64,000 bases of DNA from Rhizomys pruinosus. Taxonomy: Eukaryota > Chordata > Mammalia > Rodentia > Spalacidae. The translations under genes and the position numbers were made by a program. The stretch covers positions 2,487,939 through 2,551,938 of the forward strand of contig VZQC01008059.1 of assembly GCA_009823505.1 (NCBI GenBank), read 5' to 3'. Below, piece after piece: positions 35,072 through 45,207 of the stretch. Position 1 is the first letter of the stretch. Each line of letters starts with the position of its first letter. Under the pieces are notes generated by a model that saw only the letters and a program-made list of their open reading frames with translations, did no database searches and was not told the DNA's origin.

Positions 35072-35175
35072 ACGGCTGGGTGTTAGTTCAACTGGAGTAT
35101 CACTTGGTGGTAGAGCCTTCGCCTGGCATGCATGAGACTCTCAGCTCAACCCCCAACACTGCAGTGAATAAATAA
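35072..35175 (+). mobile_element. ID-like SINE
   Basis: GGTGGTAGAGCCTTCGCCTG, then CTCAGCTCAACCCCCAACAC, resembles the tRNA-Ala-derived ID element, followed by a short A-rich tail. Confidence 0.55.
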
Positions 35176-35682
35176 ACCTCCATAGCAGAAGGCACCTTCC
35201 TTGACTTCTGCTTCTATCAAGATGTCTGTGCATGTCTCATCATAGTGAAGCCTGTGGGATGCGAGGGCCCGTGTGGGATGCGAATAGGGTTTGGGCAGTG
35301 ACAGGATTATATAAGATAATGCGTCTTGGAAGATGATTCAATTTTTTTATACTTAGTTTCGTTATCTTTAAATATGTATGTAGTAGGTTAGCATTAGTGT
35401 CTTAGAGAATCCCACAAATGAAGCTGAGCTCAAAAACCTAACTGTGGGCTGAATATTGGATTAAAAACAAGTTCCTAAATCAAGGCAAAGTCCAACTGGA
35501 ACTGAGGTGGCTTTAGCCTAAGAGTCTGTGTCACTATGAAGTTATATGTTTTTCCAGATCTATATTAAGAAAATCACTCTAATTAGAGAGATTCTAATTA
35601 AACAAGCAGACATAACACAGCATCCTGTATGAAGACAAAGCATCAGCAATTACCTAAGTGTTCAAAAGAGATGAAGAGTTTA
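35176..35682. other. Single-copy stretch without recognised gene
   Basis: AT-rich with frequent stops. Nothing recognised. Confidence 0.55.
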
Positions 35683-35887
35683 AGAGTGTGTGTTGGTTGG
35701 CCTCTGTTGTTAACTTGACCCACCTGGGAAGAGGAAACCTCAACTGGGGAATATCCTCTATCAGGGTGGCCTGTGGGCATGTCTGCAAGGCATCTTCTTG
35801 ACTGCTGAATGATGTGGAAGAGCCCAGCCCTGTGGGTGGTGCCATTCCTGGGCAGGTAGTCCTGGGTTTTATAGGAAAGCAGACTGG

Positions 35888-36034
35888 CCGGGCGTGGTGG
35901 CACATGCCTTTAATCCTAGCACTTGGGAGGCAGAGGCATGCGGATCTCTGTGAGTTCAAGGCCAGCCTGGTCTAAAGAGTGAGTTCCAGGATAGCCAGAG
36001 CTATAGGGAGACCCTGTCTCAAAAAGACCAAAAA
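35888..36034 (+). mobile_element. B1 SINE, first of a stacked pair
   Basis: A near-consensus B1. The target AAAGCAGACTGG lies before it (35876-35887) and after it (36035-36046). Confidence 0.9.
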
Positions 36035-36049
36035 AAAGCAGACTGGACA

Positions 36050-36265
36050 AGTCAGGCATGGTGTTGCACGCCTTTAATCCTAGCACTTGGGAGGCAGAGG
36101 CAGGTGGATCTTTGTGAGTTCAAGGCCAGCCTGGTCTACAGAGTGAGTTCCAGGACAGCTGGGACGGGACTATAGGGAGACCGTGTCTCGAAAAGACCAA
36201 AAAAAAAAAAAAAAACTAGATTAGATATATCTATATTATTCTAATATATATACATATATATAAAG
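36050..36265 (+). mobile_element. B1 SINE, second of a stacked pair
   Basis: A B1 with an A-rich then TA-rich tail (36196-36265). Flanked by AAAGCAGACTGGACA at 36035-36049 and 36266-36280. Confidence 0.9.
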
Positions 36266-36599
36266 AAAGCAGACTGGACACAGGTCAGGGGAGCTACCCA
36301 GTAAGCAGAGCTCCTCCATGGCCTTGGCTTCAGTTCCAGCCTGACTCCCTCAAAGATGGACTGTCATTTGGAAGTGTAGGTTGCAATAAATCCTTTCCTT
36401 ACCAAGTTATTTTTGGTCCCAGTGTTTTTGTCACAGCCATAGAGAAGCAAAACAGAACAGGAGGTAAATGATTTATCCTCCTAAAGGGATTATGATGAAA
36501 CCACTCAAATTACATTTCAGAAGGCTGTGGAACAGCCTGGAAAACGGCAAACCAGACAGCCAGAGTGCAACTGCAACAAAGTAATAAAAAGTGGTGGCA

Positions 36600-36735
36600 C
36601 CGGAGAGGAGGAGGCAGTCAGTTAGTTAGTTAGTTAGTTAGTTAGGTTAGTTAGTTCTAGGTCATCTTCAGCCACACAGCAAATTTCAGGTCAGCCTGAG
36701 CCACATGACACCCTGTCTCAAAAAAATTTTTTAAT
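36600..36735 (+). mobile_element. Old B1-like SINE with (TTAG)n inside
   Basis: A GTTAGTTAGTTAG run at about 36618-36656 precedes CAGGTCAGCCTGAGCCACAT and CCTGTCTCAAAAAA, the 3' half of a B1-type element. Confidence 0.5.
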
Positions 36736-36841
36736 TAAATTTAATTTAAAAAATAAGGAACTCCAAAACACAAAAATGTAAATAATAAAGCAAAGTGGTA
36801 GTGCCATAAAAAGTTTTTTTTCTCAAATTTTCCAAAACTCA

Positions 36842-37217
36842 GCTGGGTATGGTGGTGTATGCCTTTTTTTTTTTATGTCTATGAGTGTACTGTCTGCATG
36901 TAGGTTGGTGCACCCATGTCATGCAATGCTGCGGAGGTCAGAAAAGGGTATTGGATTCCCCAGGAACTGGAGTTAGAGTCAGTTCTTAGCCACTATGTGA
37001 GTGCTGGGAATCAAACCTGGGTCCTCTGCAAGAGCAGTTGGTGCTCTTAACTGCTGAGCCATACCTCCATCCCCGATGGTGTATACATTTAATCCTAGCA
37101 TTTGGACATAGAGGTAGGCAGATCTCTGCATTCCATGCCACCCTACTCTACATAGGAAGTTCCAGGCCAGTCAGGGCCACATAGTGGGACCATATCTAAA
37201 AAAAAAATAAAATAAAA
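36842..37217 (+). mobile_element. B1 SINE split by a B2
   Basis: The B1 5' end (36842-36863) is separated from its body (about 37077-37217) by a B2 in the opposite orientation. Confidence 0.8.
36864..37076 (-). mobile_element. B2 SINE nested in a B1
   Basis: A full B2 without the 17-bp duplication. TGGTGTAT is found on both sides (36853-36860 and 37077-37084). Confidence 0.85.
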
Positions 37218-37225
37218 AACACCAA

Positions 37226-37350
37226 AACTTTTTTTTTTGATGTGTATGAATATACTGTGTACATGTAGGTTTGTGCACCCCTGTCGTGCAATGCTGCAGA
37301 GGTCAAAAGAGGGTGTTGGATTCCCCTGGAACTGGAGTTAAAGACGGTTC
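37226..37350 (-). mobile_element. B2 SINE, 5'-truncated
   Basis: The tail and body are present and the element stops at the GAACCGTCTTTAACTCC region. The tRNA head is missing. Confidence 0.8.
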
Positions 37351-37377
37351 TGATACTTTATTGTGAAAAAGGAGCAA

Positions 37378-37514
37378 TGGACCAGCCAGATGGCTCAGTG
37401 AATTGCCGCCAAGACTAATGAATGACCTGAGTTCAATCCCAGGAAGCTACGTGGTGGGAGAGAATGGACTCCCAAAAGTCCTCCCTTGACCTCCACACAT
37501 ACACTGTGGCATGT

Positions 37515-37516
<2 letters not shown>
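37378..37516 (+). mobile_element. B3-type SINE
   Basis: CCAGCCAGATGGCTCAGTGA head, GAGTTCAATCCCAGGAAGC middle, CCTTGACCTCCACACATAC end, running into the CA repeat. Confidence 0.65.
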
Positions 37517-37559
<43 letters not shown>

Positions 37560-37612
37560 CACACCATATATTATAATATCTATATAATATATATATATAT
37601 ATATATATACAT
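37517..37612. repeat. (CA)n then (TA)n microsatellite
   Basis: CA units to about 37565 with one CG interruption, followed by AT-rich and pure TA runs to 37612. Confidence 0.93.
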
Positions 37613-37624
37613 AATTTAATTTTT

Positions 37625-37834
37625 TCAGACTTATTTACTTATGTTTGTTTTTTGTGTCTAGGTGTTTTGTCTGCGTGTATGTAACTATACCCAAGGAGGT
37701 CAGAGAGGGTGTTGGATCCCATGAAATGAAAGTGACAGACTGCTGTTAGCCGCTATGTAGGTGCTGGGAACCAAACCCAAGTCTTTTTCAAGAGCAGCCA
37801 ATGCTCTTAACTACTGAGCCATCTCTCCAGGCCC
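37625..37834 (-). mobile_element. B2 SINE
   Basis: Diverged but complete: TATGTAACTATACCCAAGGA near the tail side and a GGCCTGGAGAGATGGCTCAG head (minus strand). Confidence 0.82.
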
Positions 37835-38183
37835 TAAAATTTTTAATGAATAATTATAAAGATCCTTTCCAGGAACTGAGTGTGTATGTTTCTCTCTTCT
37901 GTGCTCTTCCGTTTAATAAATTATTCTGTGCCTGCTATCTTATCTTTCTCATTCCTTTAACTCATAAACTACATTTCTTTTGCCATTTCAACATATGTGC
38001 GCCTTGTGTACTGACCAAACCTTCTTATCACTCTGTCCATCTTCCCTCCTCCCCACAAATCTCTTTTGTTCATATCTATGTGGTTTGTTTTATGACCCAC
38101 CTACAGCAATCTGTGTGGCCACGGGTTTGTAGCTCTCTATTGCAGTCTGGTCAGCACGGGGTACACTACTAAAAACGGTGCTT
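37835..38183. other. Single-copy stretch without recognised gene
   Basis: A C/T-rich open frame extends to 38172 but shows no domain. Nothing else recognised. Confidence 0.5.
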
Positions 38184-38410
38184 TGGGGCTGGAGAGATGA
38201 CTCAGAGGTTAAGAACGCCAACTGTTCTTGCAGAGGACCAGGTTCGATTCCCAGCACCCACATGGTGGCTAAGAAGCGTCTTTAACTCCAGTTCCAGGGG
38301 AATCCGACACCCTCTTCTGACCTCCGCAGCATTGCACGACACGGGTGCACCAACCTACATGCAGACAGTACACTCATACGCATAAAAATAAATAAAAATT
38401 AAAAAAAAAG
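38184..38410 (+). mobile_element. B2 SINE
   Basis: A young-looking B2 without the 17-bp duplication. The B box GGTTCGATTCC is intact. Confidence 0.9.
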
Positions 38411-38487
38411 ATTACAGATATCAACCTCAGGTCTCCATAGTCACACATGCTCCTCCATATATGCAACATACATATTAAAAAAAGGGG

Positions 38488-38745
38488 GGGACTGGAGAGA
38501 TAGCCTAGCAGTTAAGAGCACCGACTGCTTGCAGAGGACCCAGGTTCAATCCCCAGCACCCACATGGCAGCTAAGAACTGTCTCTAACTCCAATTCCAGG
38601 AGAACTCCAGTTCCAGGGGAATCCAAGACCCTCTTCGGACCTCCGCGGCATTGCACGTCACGGGTACACAAACCTACATGCAGACAGTACATTCATACAC
38701 ATACAAAAATAAATAAAACTTTTTTAAAAATTAAAAAAAAAAAAA
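38488..38745 (+). mobile_element. B2 SINE, 17-bp-duplication type
   Basis: AACTCCAATTCCAGGAG is followed at once by AACTCCAGTTCCAGGGG. The tail ends in a run of A. Confidence 0.9.
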
Positions 38746-39624
38746 CAGTGCTTCCTTCTCTTCCAGAATCTATTGAGAGACAACAGTTCAGGTCAAGTGT
38801 AGGGCCCCTGAAGCCCTACCCTTTCTTGACTGATTATTGATAGGCCTGGTCTCATGTGGTCTTAGTACAGGTGATTACCACTGATGTGAGTCAGTGATTA
38901 CACTAGTCATACAGAGATAAGGGGATAATGGCGTTTCACAGCCCCTTGCCCTATCTTCCAGCTCTTAAATACTTCCTACCCCCTCTTCCCTGAACTTAGA
39001 GAGGATGGTGTAAGAAATTTGATAACCTACATTTTTAGTACCTACCCCCAGTTGGTGTCAGGACTAGAATATTGTGGTGAAGAGAGTTAGTAAAAATTAA
39101 TCTAACTCATTCATCTGTAGAAATATTTATGTGGCAATTAGGTATAAGACAGTATGCAGGCCCTACATGAATTCCCTGTCAGACATCTTAGGCACATGAC
39201 TTTATACTATAGTAGCAAAGCCCAAAATGTCAATAATTTATCACAAAAGCTTTTATCTGTGATGATTAGAGACAGTCAGGTATCTCTCCAGGGAAACTCT
39301 AATTCATGCACTGTGGTGGTCTCTAGCCCCTTTTGTCTCAGCCTGTGCCCTCCAAGGTCATAATGGACATGGTCAAGGTCATTGCAAGTGTCTTTAAAAA
39401 CCTAGCCTGAGTCTGGCCACTTAATGCCATCTGTTGCTGGCCTGAACTTATTTTTATGGCCTGACATTACATCAAAGGATACTACAAAGTTAGTCTTCCT
39501 TTTTCCCCAGAGAAAGGGAAAAATTAAATGTAGTTAATGCTTATTAGCCTTTTCTGTGTCTAGTCAATTGACCAGTTGGTTAAGACTATGGCATGGAACA
39601 GACTATAGAACAACACTGAAGGAG
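38746..39624. other. Single-copy stretch without recognised gene
   Basis: Mixed-composition DNA with short frames only. No repeat family or exon recognised. Confidence 0.5.
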
Positions 39625-40555
39625 TAGAGAGATGGTTCAACGGCTACAGCACTCTCAGCACAAGTACAAGGACTTGAGTTCAGATTTCAGCGCCTGTACA
39701 CAAAACCAGGCATGCATGGCTACGCCCACTCCTGTAACCACAGGCACAGCTATGCCCACTCCTGTAACCACGGGCACGGCTATGCCCACTCCTGTAACCA
39801 CAGGCATGGCTGTGCCCACTCCTGTAAACCGCAGGCATGGCTATGCCCACTCCTGTGACTGCAAGCATGGCTGTGCCCACTCCTGTAACCACAGGCATGG
39901 CTGTGCCCACTCCTGTAAACCACAGGCATGGCTATGCCCACTCCTGTAACCACAGGCATGGCTGTGCCCACTCCTGTAAACCGCAGGCATGGCTATGCCC
40001 ACTCCTGTAACCGCGGGCATGGCTGTGCCCACTCCTGTGACCACGGGAATGGCTGTGCCCACTCCTGTGACCACGGGAATGGCTGTGCCCACTCCTGTAA
40101 ACTGCAGGCATGGCTGTGCCCACTCCTGTAACCACGGGCACGGCTGTGCCCACTCCTGTAACCACGGGCACGGCTGTGCCCACTCCTGTGACCACGGGAA
40201 TGGCTGTGCCCACTCCTGTAAACATCAGGCATGGCTGTGCCCACTCCTGTAACCATGGGCACAGCTGTGCCCACTCCCGTAAACATCAGGCATGGCTGTG
40301 CCCACTCCTGTAAACCGCAGGCATGGCTGTGCCCACTCCTGTAAACCGCAGGCATGGCTGTGCCCACTCCTGTAACTACGGGCGTGGCTGTGCCCACTCC
40401 TGTGACCATGGGAATGGCTGTGCCCACTCCTGTAAACTGCAGGCACGGCTGTGCCCACTCCTGTGACCACGGGCATGGCTGTGCCCACTCCTGTAACCAC
40501 AGTGCCAAATGAGGCTGAGACAGGAGCTTGTTACTTATGATAGCCAATCTGGGTT
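39625..40555 (+). mobile_element. B3-type SINE swollen by an internal minisatellite
   Basis: The head (GTAGAGAGATGGTTCAACGG, then GACTTGAGTTCAGATTTCAG) lies at 39625-39700. The downstream part (CAGTGCCAAATGAGGCTGAG, then ACAGGAGCTTGTTACT) lies at 40500-40540. The normal middle of such elements, roughly CCAGGCATGGC...CCTGTAACCCCAGTG, is expanded into the repeat array. Confidence 0.6.
39712..40501. repeat. 30/31-bp minisatellite, about 26 copies
   Basis: Units of the form GGCATGGCTGTGCCCACTCC followed by TGTAACCACG. Most are 30 bases. Variants with an extra base read TGTAAACCGCA. Copies differ at a few fixed positions (GCATGG/GCACGG, TATGCC/TGTGCC, TAACC/TGACC). Because 30 is a multiple of three, long open frames appear on both strands; they are not genes. 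Confidence 0.95.
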
Positions 40556-40900
40556 GTAAAGTTGACTGCATCTGGATTAACTGAAATGAGAGAGACTTTC
40601 TTGCTTGGGTTATTTGAAGCTGGAAGAAAAACCCTAAATGAGGGTGTTACCTTCTGAGGGCAGCCCATGGTAATGGTCTGGGCATGAAGGCAGCTTTTCT
40701 TCTTGTCTGCCTGCCTTCTCTCTCACTGGCAAGTTCATCTTGCTGCTGTGGCATTCCTTTGCTGATTGTAGAACAAACTTCTTCAGATTCCAGCATAGAC
40801 CAGCAGACCTCCAGGAATCCTTTAGGCCTTCAGTGCCAGATTGGGACTGCTGAGACATCCAGCCTTAGTGCAATTCATATTTCTATGTAATTGAAGTAGA
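40556..40900. mobile_element. Possible old rodent DNA-transposon repeat
   Basis: Segments such as TTGCTGCTGTGGCATTCCTT and GTGCCAGATTGGGACTGCTG recall a dispersed rodent repeat that I know only loosely, perhaps a hAT-Charlie type. No coding region. Confidence 0.3.
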
Positions 40901-41198
40901 TAGTTCCTTGAATAGAAATGTCAAAATATTCCTTGCCTGGACTGATCTATCTCTGTTGAATAACTATTGGATTTCACACTCAAGTTGTATAGTGCCACAA
41001 CAAGCGGTAAAAATGTAATAAATCAGACCATTGGCTGAAGCTGAAGGGCATGATTACCTTGAATTCTGCATTTAATAGGGCACAACATAATTGTATTTAC
41101 TGAGCAATTTTTGATCTGTTTAACCCCTGTAATGTTTAACCAAAGGAAAAATTCACATAGAAACACAAACATGAAGAAACAATAACAACAACAATCAT
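40901..41198. other. Stretch without recognised gene
   Basis: AT-rich. Nothing recognised. Confidence 0.5.
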
Positions 41199-41199
41199 A

Positions 41200-41420
41200 A
41201 GGGCTGAAGAGATGACTCAGCAGTTAAGAGCACTGGCTGCTCTCAAAGAGGACCCAGGTTTGCTTCCCAGCACCCACATGGTGGCTAACAACCACCTGTA
41301 ACTCCAAGTTCAGGGGATCTAAAACCCTCTTCTGGCTTCCACAGGTACTGCACAACACATGTGCACTTACATGCAGGCATAACACTAAGACATAAAAAAT
41401 TTTTTTTTAATTTAAAAAAA
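41200..41420 (+). mobile_element. B2 SINE
   Basis: AGGGCTGAAGAGATGACTCA head, GGCTTCCACAGGTACTGCAC body, A/T-rich tail. Confidence 0.85.
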
Positions 41421-41608
41421 CATAAGATAGAATGGCATTTTGAAAAGGTGCAAGAAACAAAAAGAACTATAAAAGCTAAATGTAAATGTTTATATAATGT
41501 GGCTCCATCTATCAAAAGTGTTCAACTTACATTCTAGCATTCCACATTCTTCTGAACATTTGATAACATGACTTTATACTGACTTGGTGGGTATAAAAGT
41601 ATATTTTG

Positions 41609-41721
41609 CTGGGCTTGGTGGTGCATGCCTTTAATCCTAGCACTTGGGAGGCAGAGGCAGGCGGATCCCTGTGAGTTCAAGACCACCCTGGTCTACAGAG
41701 TGAGCTCCAGGCCAGCTGGGG

Positions 41722-41808
<87 letters not shown>

Positions 41809-41880
41809 CCCCCCCCCCCAGCTGTTAAAGATTAGCCAAACAATAGGGAGAACCCTGTCTCAAAAAAAAAAAAAAAAAAA
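41609..41880 (+). mobile_element. B1 SINE broken by a huge A run
   Basis: The B1 is normal to GGCCAGCTGGGGCTA (41723). It is then interrupted by 83 A, TT, a run of C and about 40 other bases. The B1 end GGGAGAACCCTGTCTCAAAA resumes near 41849. Confidence 0.75.
41724..41806. repeat. Uninterrupted run of 83 A
   Basis: A pure A homopolymer at 41724-41806, followed by TT and 11 C. The exact length is doubtful in any assembly. Confidence 0.95.
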
Positions 41881-41883
41881 AAC

Positions 41884-42049
41884 CGCAGCCAGGCATGGTG
41901 GCGCACACCTTTAACCTAGCACTTGGGAGGCACAGGCAGGAGGATCTTGTGAGTTCAAGGCCAGCCTGGTCTACATAGTGAGTTCCAGGACAGCCGGAGC
42001 TACAGGGAGACCTGTCCTCAAAAAGACAAAAAAAAAAAAAAAAAAAAAA
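41884..42049 (+). mobile_element. B1 SINE
   Basis: A full-length B1 starting GCAGCCAGGCATGGTGGC, with a poly-A tail of about 21. Confidence 0.9.
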
Positions 42050-42069
42050 CTCACACCAAAAAAAAGTAC

Positions 42070-42245
42070 ATCTTGGGGGGGCCTAAGGAGATATCTCAGC
42101 CCAAGTTTCACACACCCCAGAACCCATGTAAAAAATGTCTAGCATGCACCTGTAATCCCAGTGCTGGGCGGGCGAACACCTGTGATTGTCCTTTGGCCTC
42201 CGCATATATCAACACACACATGCATACACACCACGAAGACTTTAT
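42070..42245 (+). mobile_element. B3-type SINE
   Basis: GGAGATATCTCAGCCCAAG, CCTGTAATCCCAGTGCTGGG and CTTTGGCCTCCGCATATATC follow the B3 order. Confidence 0.55.
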
Positions 42246-42604
42246 CTTGGGATTTCAGTTGTCAAATGTGTTTTTTGGGAAACAAGTCCTACCAGTCTCT
42301 TATTAGCTGTGAGGGCTTGTATGAATGAAGAACTCAACTTGCTACAAGTTGGGAGCTTCCTAGGTCTGAAGACTATCCATTACTGTCCATCACAACTATG
42401 CAGGTGTTGAACAAAGATTTATAAACTCATGTGAGGAGAGATGAATTATCATCTCACCCATTCGCCTTTGTCTCCTCCAGGTCTGGTGCAGAGCCTGGCT
42501 CATGGTAAACAGTAAATATCTGTTCAGTAAAGGAACAAATAGGCATTTGCATGGTTGTTTTTCTGGAACTGCTAGCACTGAGAGTTTTGAAAGATTTATT
42601 TTAT
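42246..42604. other. Single-copy stretch without recognised gene
   Basis: Nothing recognised. Confidence 0.5.
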
Positions 42605-42783
42605 TGGGGCTGGAGAGATGGCTCAGTAGTTAAGAGTACTGGCTGCTCTTACAGAGAATCTGGGTTTGGTTCACAGAACCCACATGGCAGCTAACAAACC
42701 TTGTAACTCCAATTCTAGGGGATCTTACACCCTCTATGGGCATGTATACATACAAGCAAAACACTCACATACATAAAAGATTC
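42605..42783 (+). mobile_element. B2 SINE
   Basis: GGGGCTGGAGAGATGGCTCA head and AACTCCAATTCTAGGGGATC body, slightly shortened before the tail. Confidence 0.88.
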
Positions 42784-42787
42784 ATTT

Positions 42788-43250
42788 GCTGGGTATGGTG
42801 GTGTATTAGTCACTTTTCTGTTGCTGTGATAAAACACCATGACCAAGGAACTATAAAAGGAAGAGTTTTATTTGAGCCTTACGATTGAGGGTTCCAGGGA
42901 ATTAGAGTCCATTGTGGCAGGAGGCATGGCGGCTGGAGCCGGAGCAGCAAAGCCGAGGGTCACATCTCGCATGAGCACAGGAAGCAGAGAGACGCTGAGA
43001 GACAGAAGGCTTGTTAAAACTCACTAAGCCTGCCCACAGTGACTACTTCCTCTCACATGGCCACACCTTCTAAGACTCCAAGAAACAGTGCCACCACTGG
43101 AGACAAAATGTTGAATACTTAAGCCTATGGGGGACCTCATCAAACCACCACGGTGGTACCCGCCTTTAATCCCAAAATCAGGAGGCAGAGGCAGGCGATC
43201 GCTGTGAGTTCAAGGACAGCTGGGGCTACAGGGAGACCTTGTCTCAAAAA
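42788..43250 (+). mobile_element. B1 SINE split by a hAT-like element
   Basis: The B1 5' end (GCTGGGTATGGTGGTGT, 42788-42804) and its body (from GGTGGTACCCGCCTTTAATC at 43152) are separated by a 347-base element. Confidence 0.82.
42805..43151 (-). mobile_element. URR1-type hAT-like element nested in a B1
   Basis: Read on the minus strand it starts GTGGTGGTTTGATGAGGTCC, has GTGTGGCCATGTGAGAGGAA and GCCGCCATGCCTCCTGCCAC in the middle, and ends TGGTCATGGTGTTTTATCAC then AGCAACAGAAAAGTGACTA. This is the URR1 layout as I remember it and is shared with 56685-56997. The flanks GGTGGTGT (42797-42804) and GGTGGTAC (43152-43159) agree at 6 of 8 bases, as expected of an aged 8-bp hAT target duplication. 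No transposase. Confidence 0.75.
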
Positions 43251-43258
43251 TGCCTGCC

Positions 43259-43425
43259 CAGCCGGGCGTGGTGGCGCACGCCTTTAATCCTAGCACTTGG
43301 GAGGCAAGAGCCAGCCGGATCTTTGTGGAGTTCAAGGCCAGCCTGGTCTACAGAGTGAGTTCCAGAACAGCTGGGACTATAGGGAGACCCTGTCTCAAAA
43401 ACCCCAAAAAAAAAAAAAAAAAAAG
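43259..43425 (+). mobile_element. B1 SINE
   Basis: Near-consensus B1 (GCCGGGCGTGGTGGCGCACG) with a poly-A tail. Confidence 0.92.
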
Positions 43426-43449
43426 GCCCTGCCCAAAGAGATTCATTTT

Positions 43450-43652
43450 CTTTTTTAATATTTATTATTTTCTTTCATGTTTATGAGTGTGTTGCTTGCA
43501 TATATGTAAGTACAATGGCCACAGAGAGTCAGAAGAGGGCACTGGATCCCCTGGAACTGGAGTCATGGACGGTTGTGGGTGCTGGGAATCAAACCCAGTC
43601 CTCTGCCAGAGCACCCAGTGCCCTTAACAACTGAGCCATTTCTTCAGCCCTC
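43450..43652 (-). mobile_element. B2 SINE
   Basis: A minus-strand B2 with head GGGCTGAAGAAATGGCTCAG. Confidence 0.82.
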
Positions 43653-43654
43653 AT

Positions 43655-43834
43655 ATTATTTTTAATCATGTATATGTTTCTGTGTGAGTGTGCACATCTG
43701 TGTGCAGGCAGTGGAATCCTTAGAAGTGGCTTTACAGACTATTGTAAGCCACCCAAGTGGGTGGTAGGAACTGAACTTGGGTCCTCTGTGAGAGTAGTAC
43801 ATGCTCTAAACTGCTGAGCCGTCTCTCCAGCCCT
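43655..43834 (-). mobile_element. B2/B3-type SINE
   Basis: A diverged minus-strand copy directly next to the previous one, with head GGGCTGGAGAGACGGCTCAG. Confidence 0.7.
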
Positions 43835-44024
43835 GTCGCTAAGAGATTTTAAGGACTGTGGAATCAGAGGTATCGAAATCCTCAAGTGATTTGTGTGCAC
43901 ACTGAAGTTTGAGACGTGTTTCTCCGAATGATTCAATAAAGCTCTTGATTCAAGCTAAGCAAAGCATGCAATTCCTTCCTTCCTTTATTGCTTACATTCT
44001 TGCTTTCCTAGTTTCTTTTCTAAT

Positions 44025-44250
44025 TTTTTTACAAATTTTATTTATTTTTTTATGTGTATGAATGTACTGTCTGCATGTAGGTTTGTGCACCCATGTCGTG
44101 CAATGCCACGGAGGTCAGAAGAGGGTCTCGGATTCCCCAGGAACTGGAATTAAAGACAGTTTTTAGCTGCCATATGGGTGCTGGGGATCGAACCCAGGTC
44201 CTCTGCAAGGGCAATCAGCCCTCTTAACTGCTAGGCCATCTCTCCAGCCC
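44025..44250 (-). mobile_element. Young B2 SINE
   Basis: Head GGGGCTGGAGAGATGGCCTA and B box GGTTCGATCCC on the minus strand. No 17-bp duplication. Confidence 0.9.
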
Positions 44251-44254
44251 CTCT

Positions 44255-44643
44255 TTTGTAATTTTTTTAAAGACAGGGTCTCATGTAGCCCAGGCTGGCA
44301 TTGTACTCACTGTGTGGCTGAGGATGACCACCTGATACTCCTGCCTCCACCACCCAAGTGTTAAGATTACAGATGCTTAGCTGGACATGGTGGTGCTTTA
44401 AATCCAGCACTCAGGAGGCAGAGGCAGGTGGATCTCTGTAAGTTCAAGGCCAGCCTGGTCTACATAGCGAGCTCCGGACCAGCTGGAACTAAAGGGAGAC
44501 CCTGTCTCAAAAAGGACACCCCCCAAAAAAAAGATTAAAGACCTGCTTTACCACACCTGGCCTATGAAGTGCTAAGGAGCAAACCCAGGACTTCATGCAT
44601 GCTAGGCAAGCACTCTATGAACTGAGCTACATTCCCCAGCCCC
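44255..44643 (-). mobile_element. B4-type SINE split by a B1
   Basis: A B1-like body at 44265-44378 and an ID-like head at about 44545-44643 (GGGGGCTGGGGAATGTAGCT on the minus strand), with a plus-strand B1 between them. Confidence 0.75.
44380..44530 (+). mobile_element. B1 SINE nested in a B4
   Basis: A complete B1. The flanks AGATTACAGATGCTT and AGATTAAAGACCTGCTT look like a decayed target duplication. Confidence 0.85.
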
Positions 44644-45195
44644 CAAAGTGTGCAATTCTTCACAATTCTACCAGAGCTCAAAGGATCGTATGGGAAGATG
44701 TTTTTTAGCAATGGGAAAGGATGGCAAAAACTAGGAAGTGAGGAAACTCCACTGTGACCCTCTGTGATCCTCTCACACCACCACGTGTGGCTTATACCAG
44801 AAGGAGCATTGAAAGAATTAACAGAGTCATCTTGATGCCTGATTCAGGGATGGGATATCAGGATGACAAGGCCATCTGACTTTGCTTTCATACTCTAGGA
44901 AGGCCATGTATCTCGGGTTGACACTGTATGATCGTGGCTTCCTTCCATAACCAGCTGTCACCCTGGGCAGATGGCAGCCCACCCGCAGCTGCCTATGCAA
45001 GGCTGCCTGAGTATAGTTGTGGCCTCCTCACAGGAATGTGCTTAGAAGAGAGAGCTCATCTGAAAGCAGAGACTGGTCTGTGCTGAACCTCTTGACTATT
45101 TCTTCTGCTGACAGCTGAAAAAACTGTGTTAATACACTGAAGTTTGGGACTCATTAAAACTGTCAGAATTACCTGGACTACAACCACAAACTTTA
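44644..45195. other. Single-copy stretch without recognised gene
   Basis: Nothing recognised. Confidence 0.5.
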
Positions 45196-45207
45196 GAATT
45201 GTTATTA

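Larger units (their letters stand above)
35683..36465. mobile_element. URR1-like rodent hAT-type element carrying two B1s
   Basis: GTTAACTTGACCCACCTGGG at the left, GGTGGTGCCATTCCTGGGCA in the middle, and TGCAATAAATCCTTTCCTTA then GTCACAGCCATAGAGAAGCA at the right follow the order of the abundant rodent element also seen at 6741 in the opposite orientation. It is non-coding. Confidence 0.6.

Noticed and set aside
39712..40501. CRISPR-like array
   Set aside because: The units are contiguous variants of one sequence without unique spacers, in a mammalian genome.
39632..40571. Long open frames with a repeated 10-residue pattern on both strands
   Set aside because: By-products of a 30-bp minisatellite whose unit is a multiple of three. 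No start context or homology, and 31-bp units break the frame.
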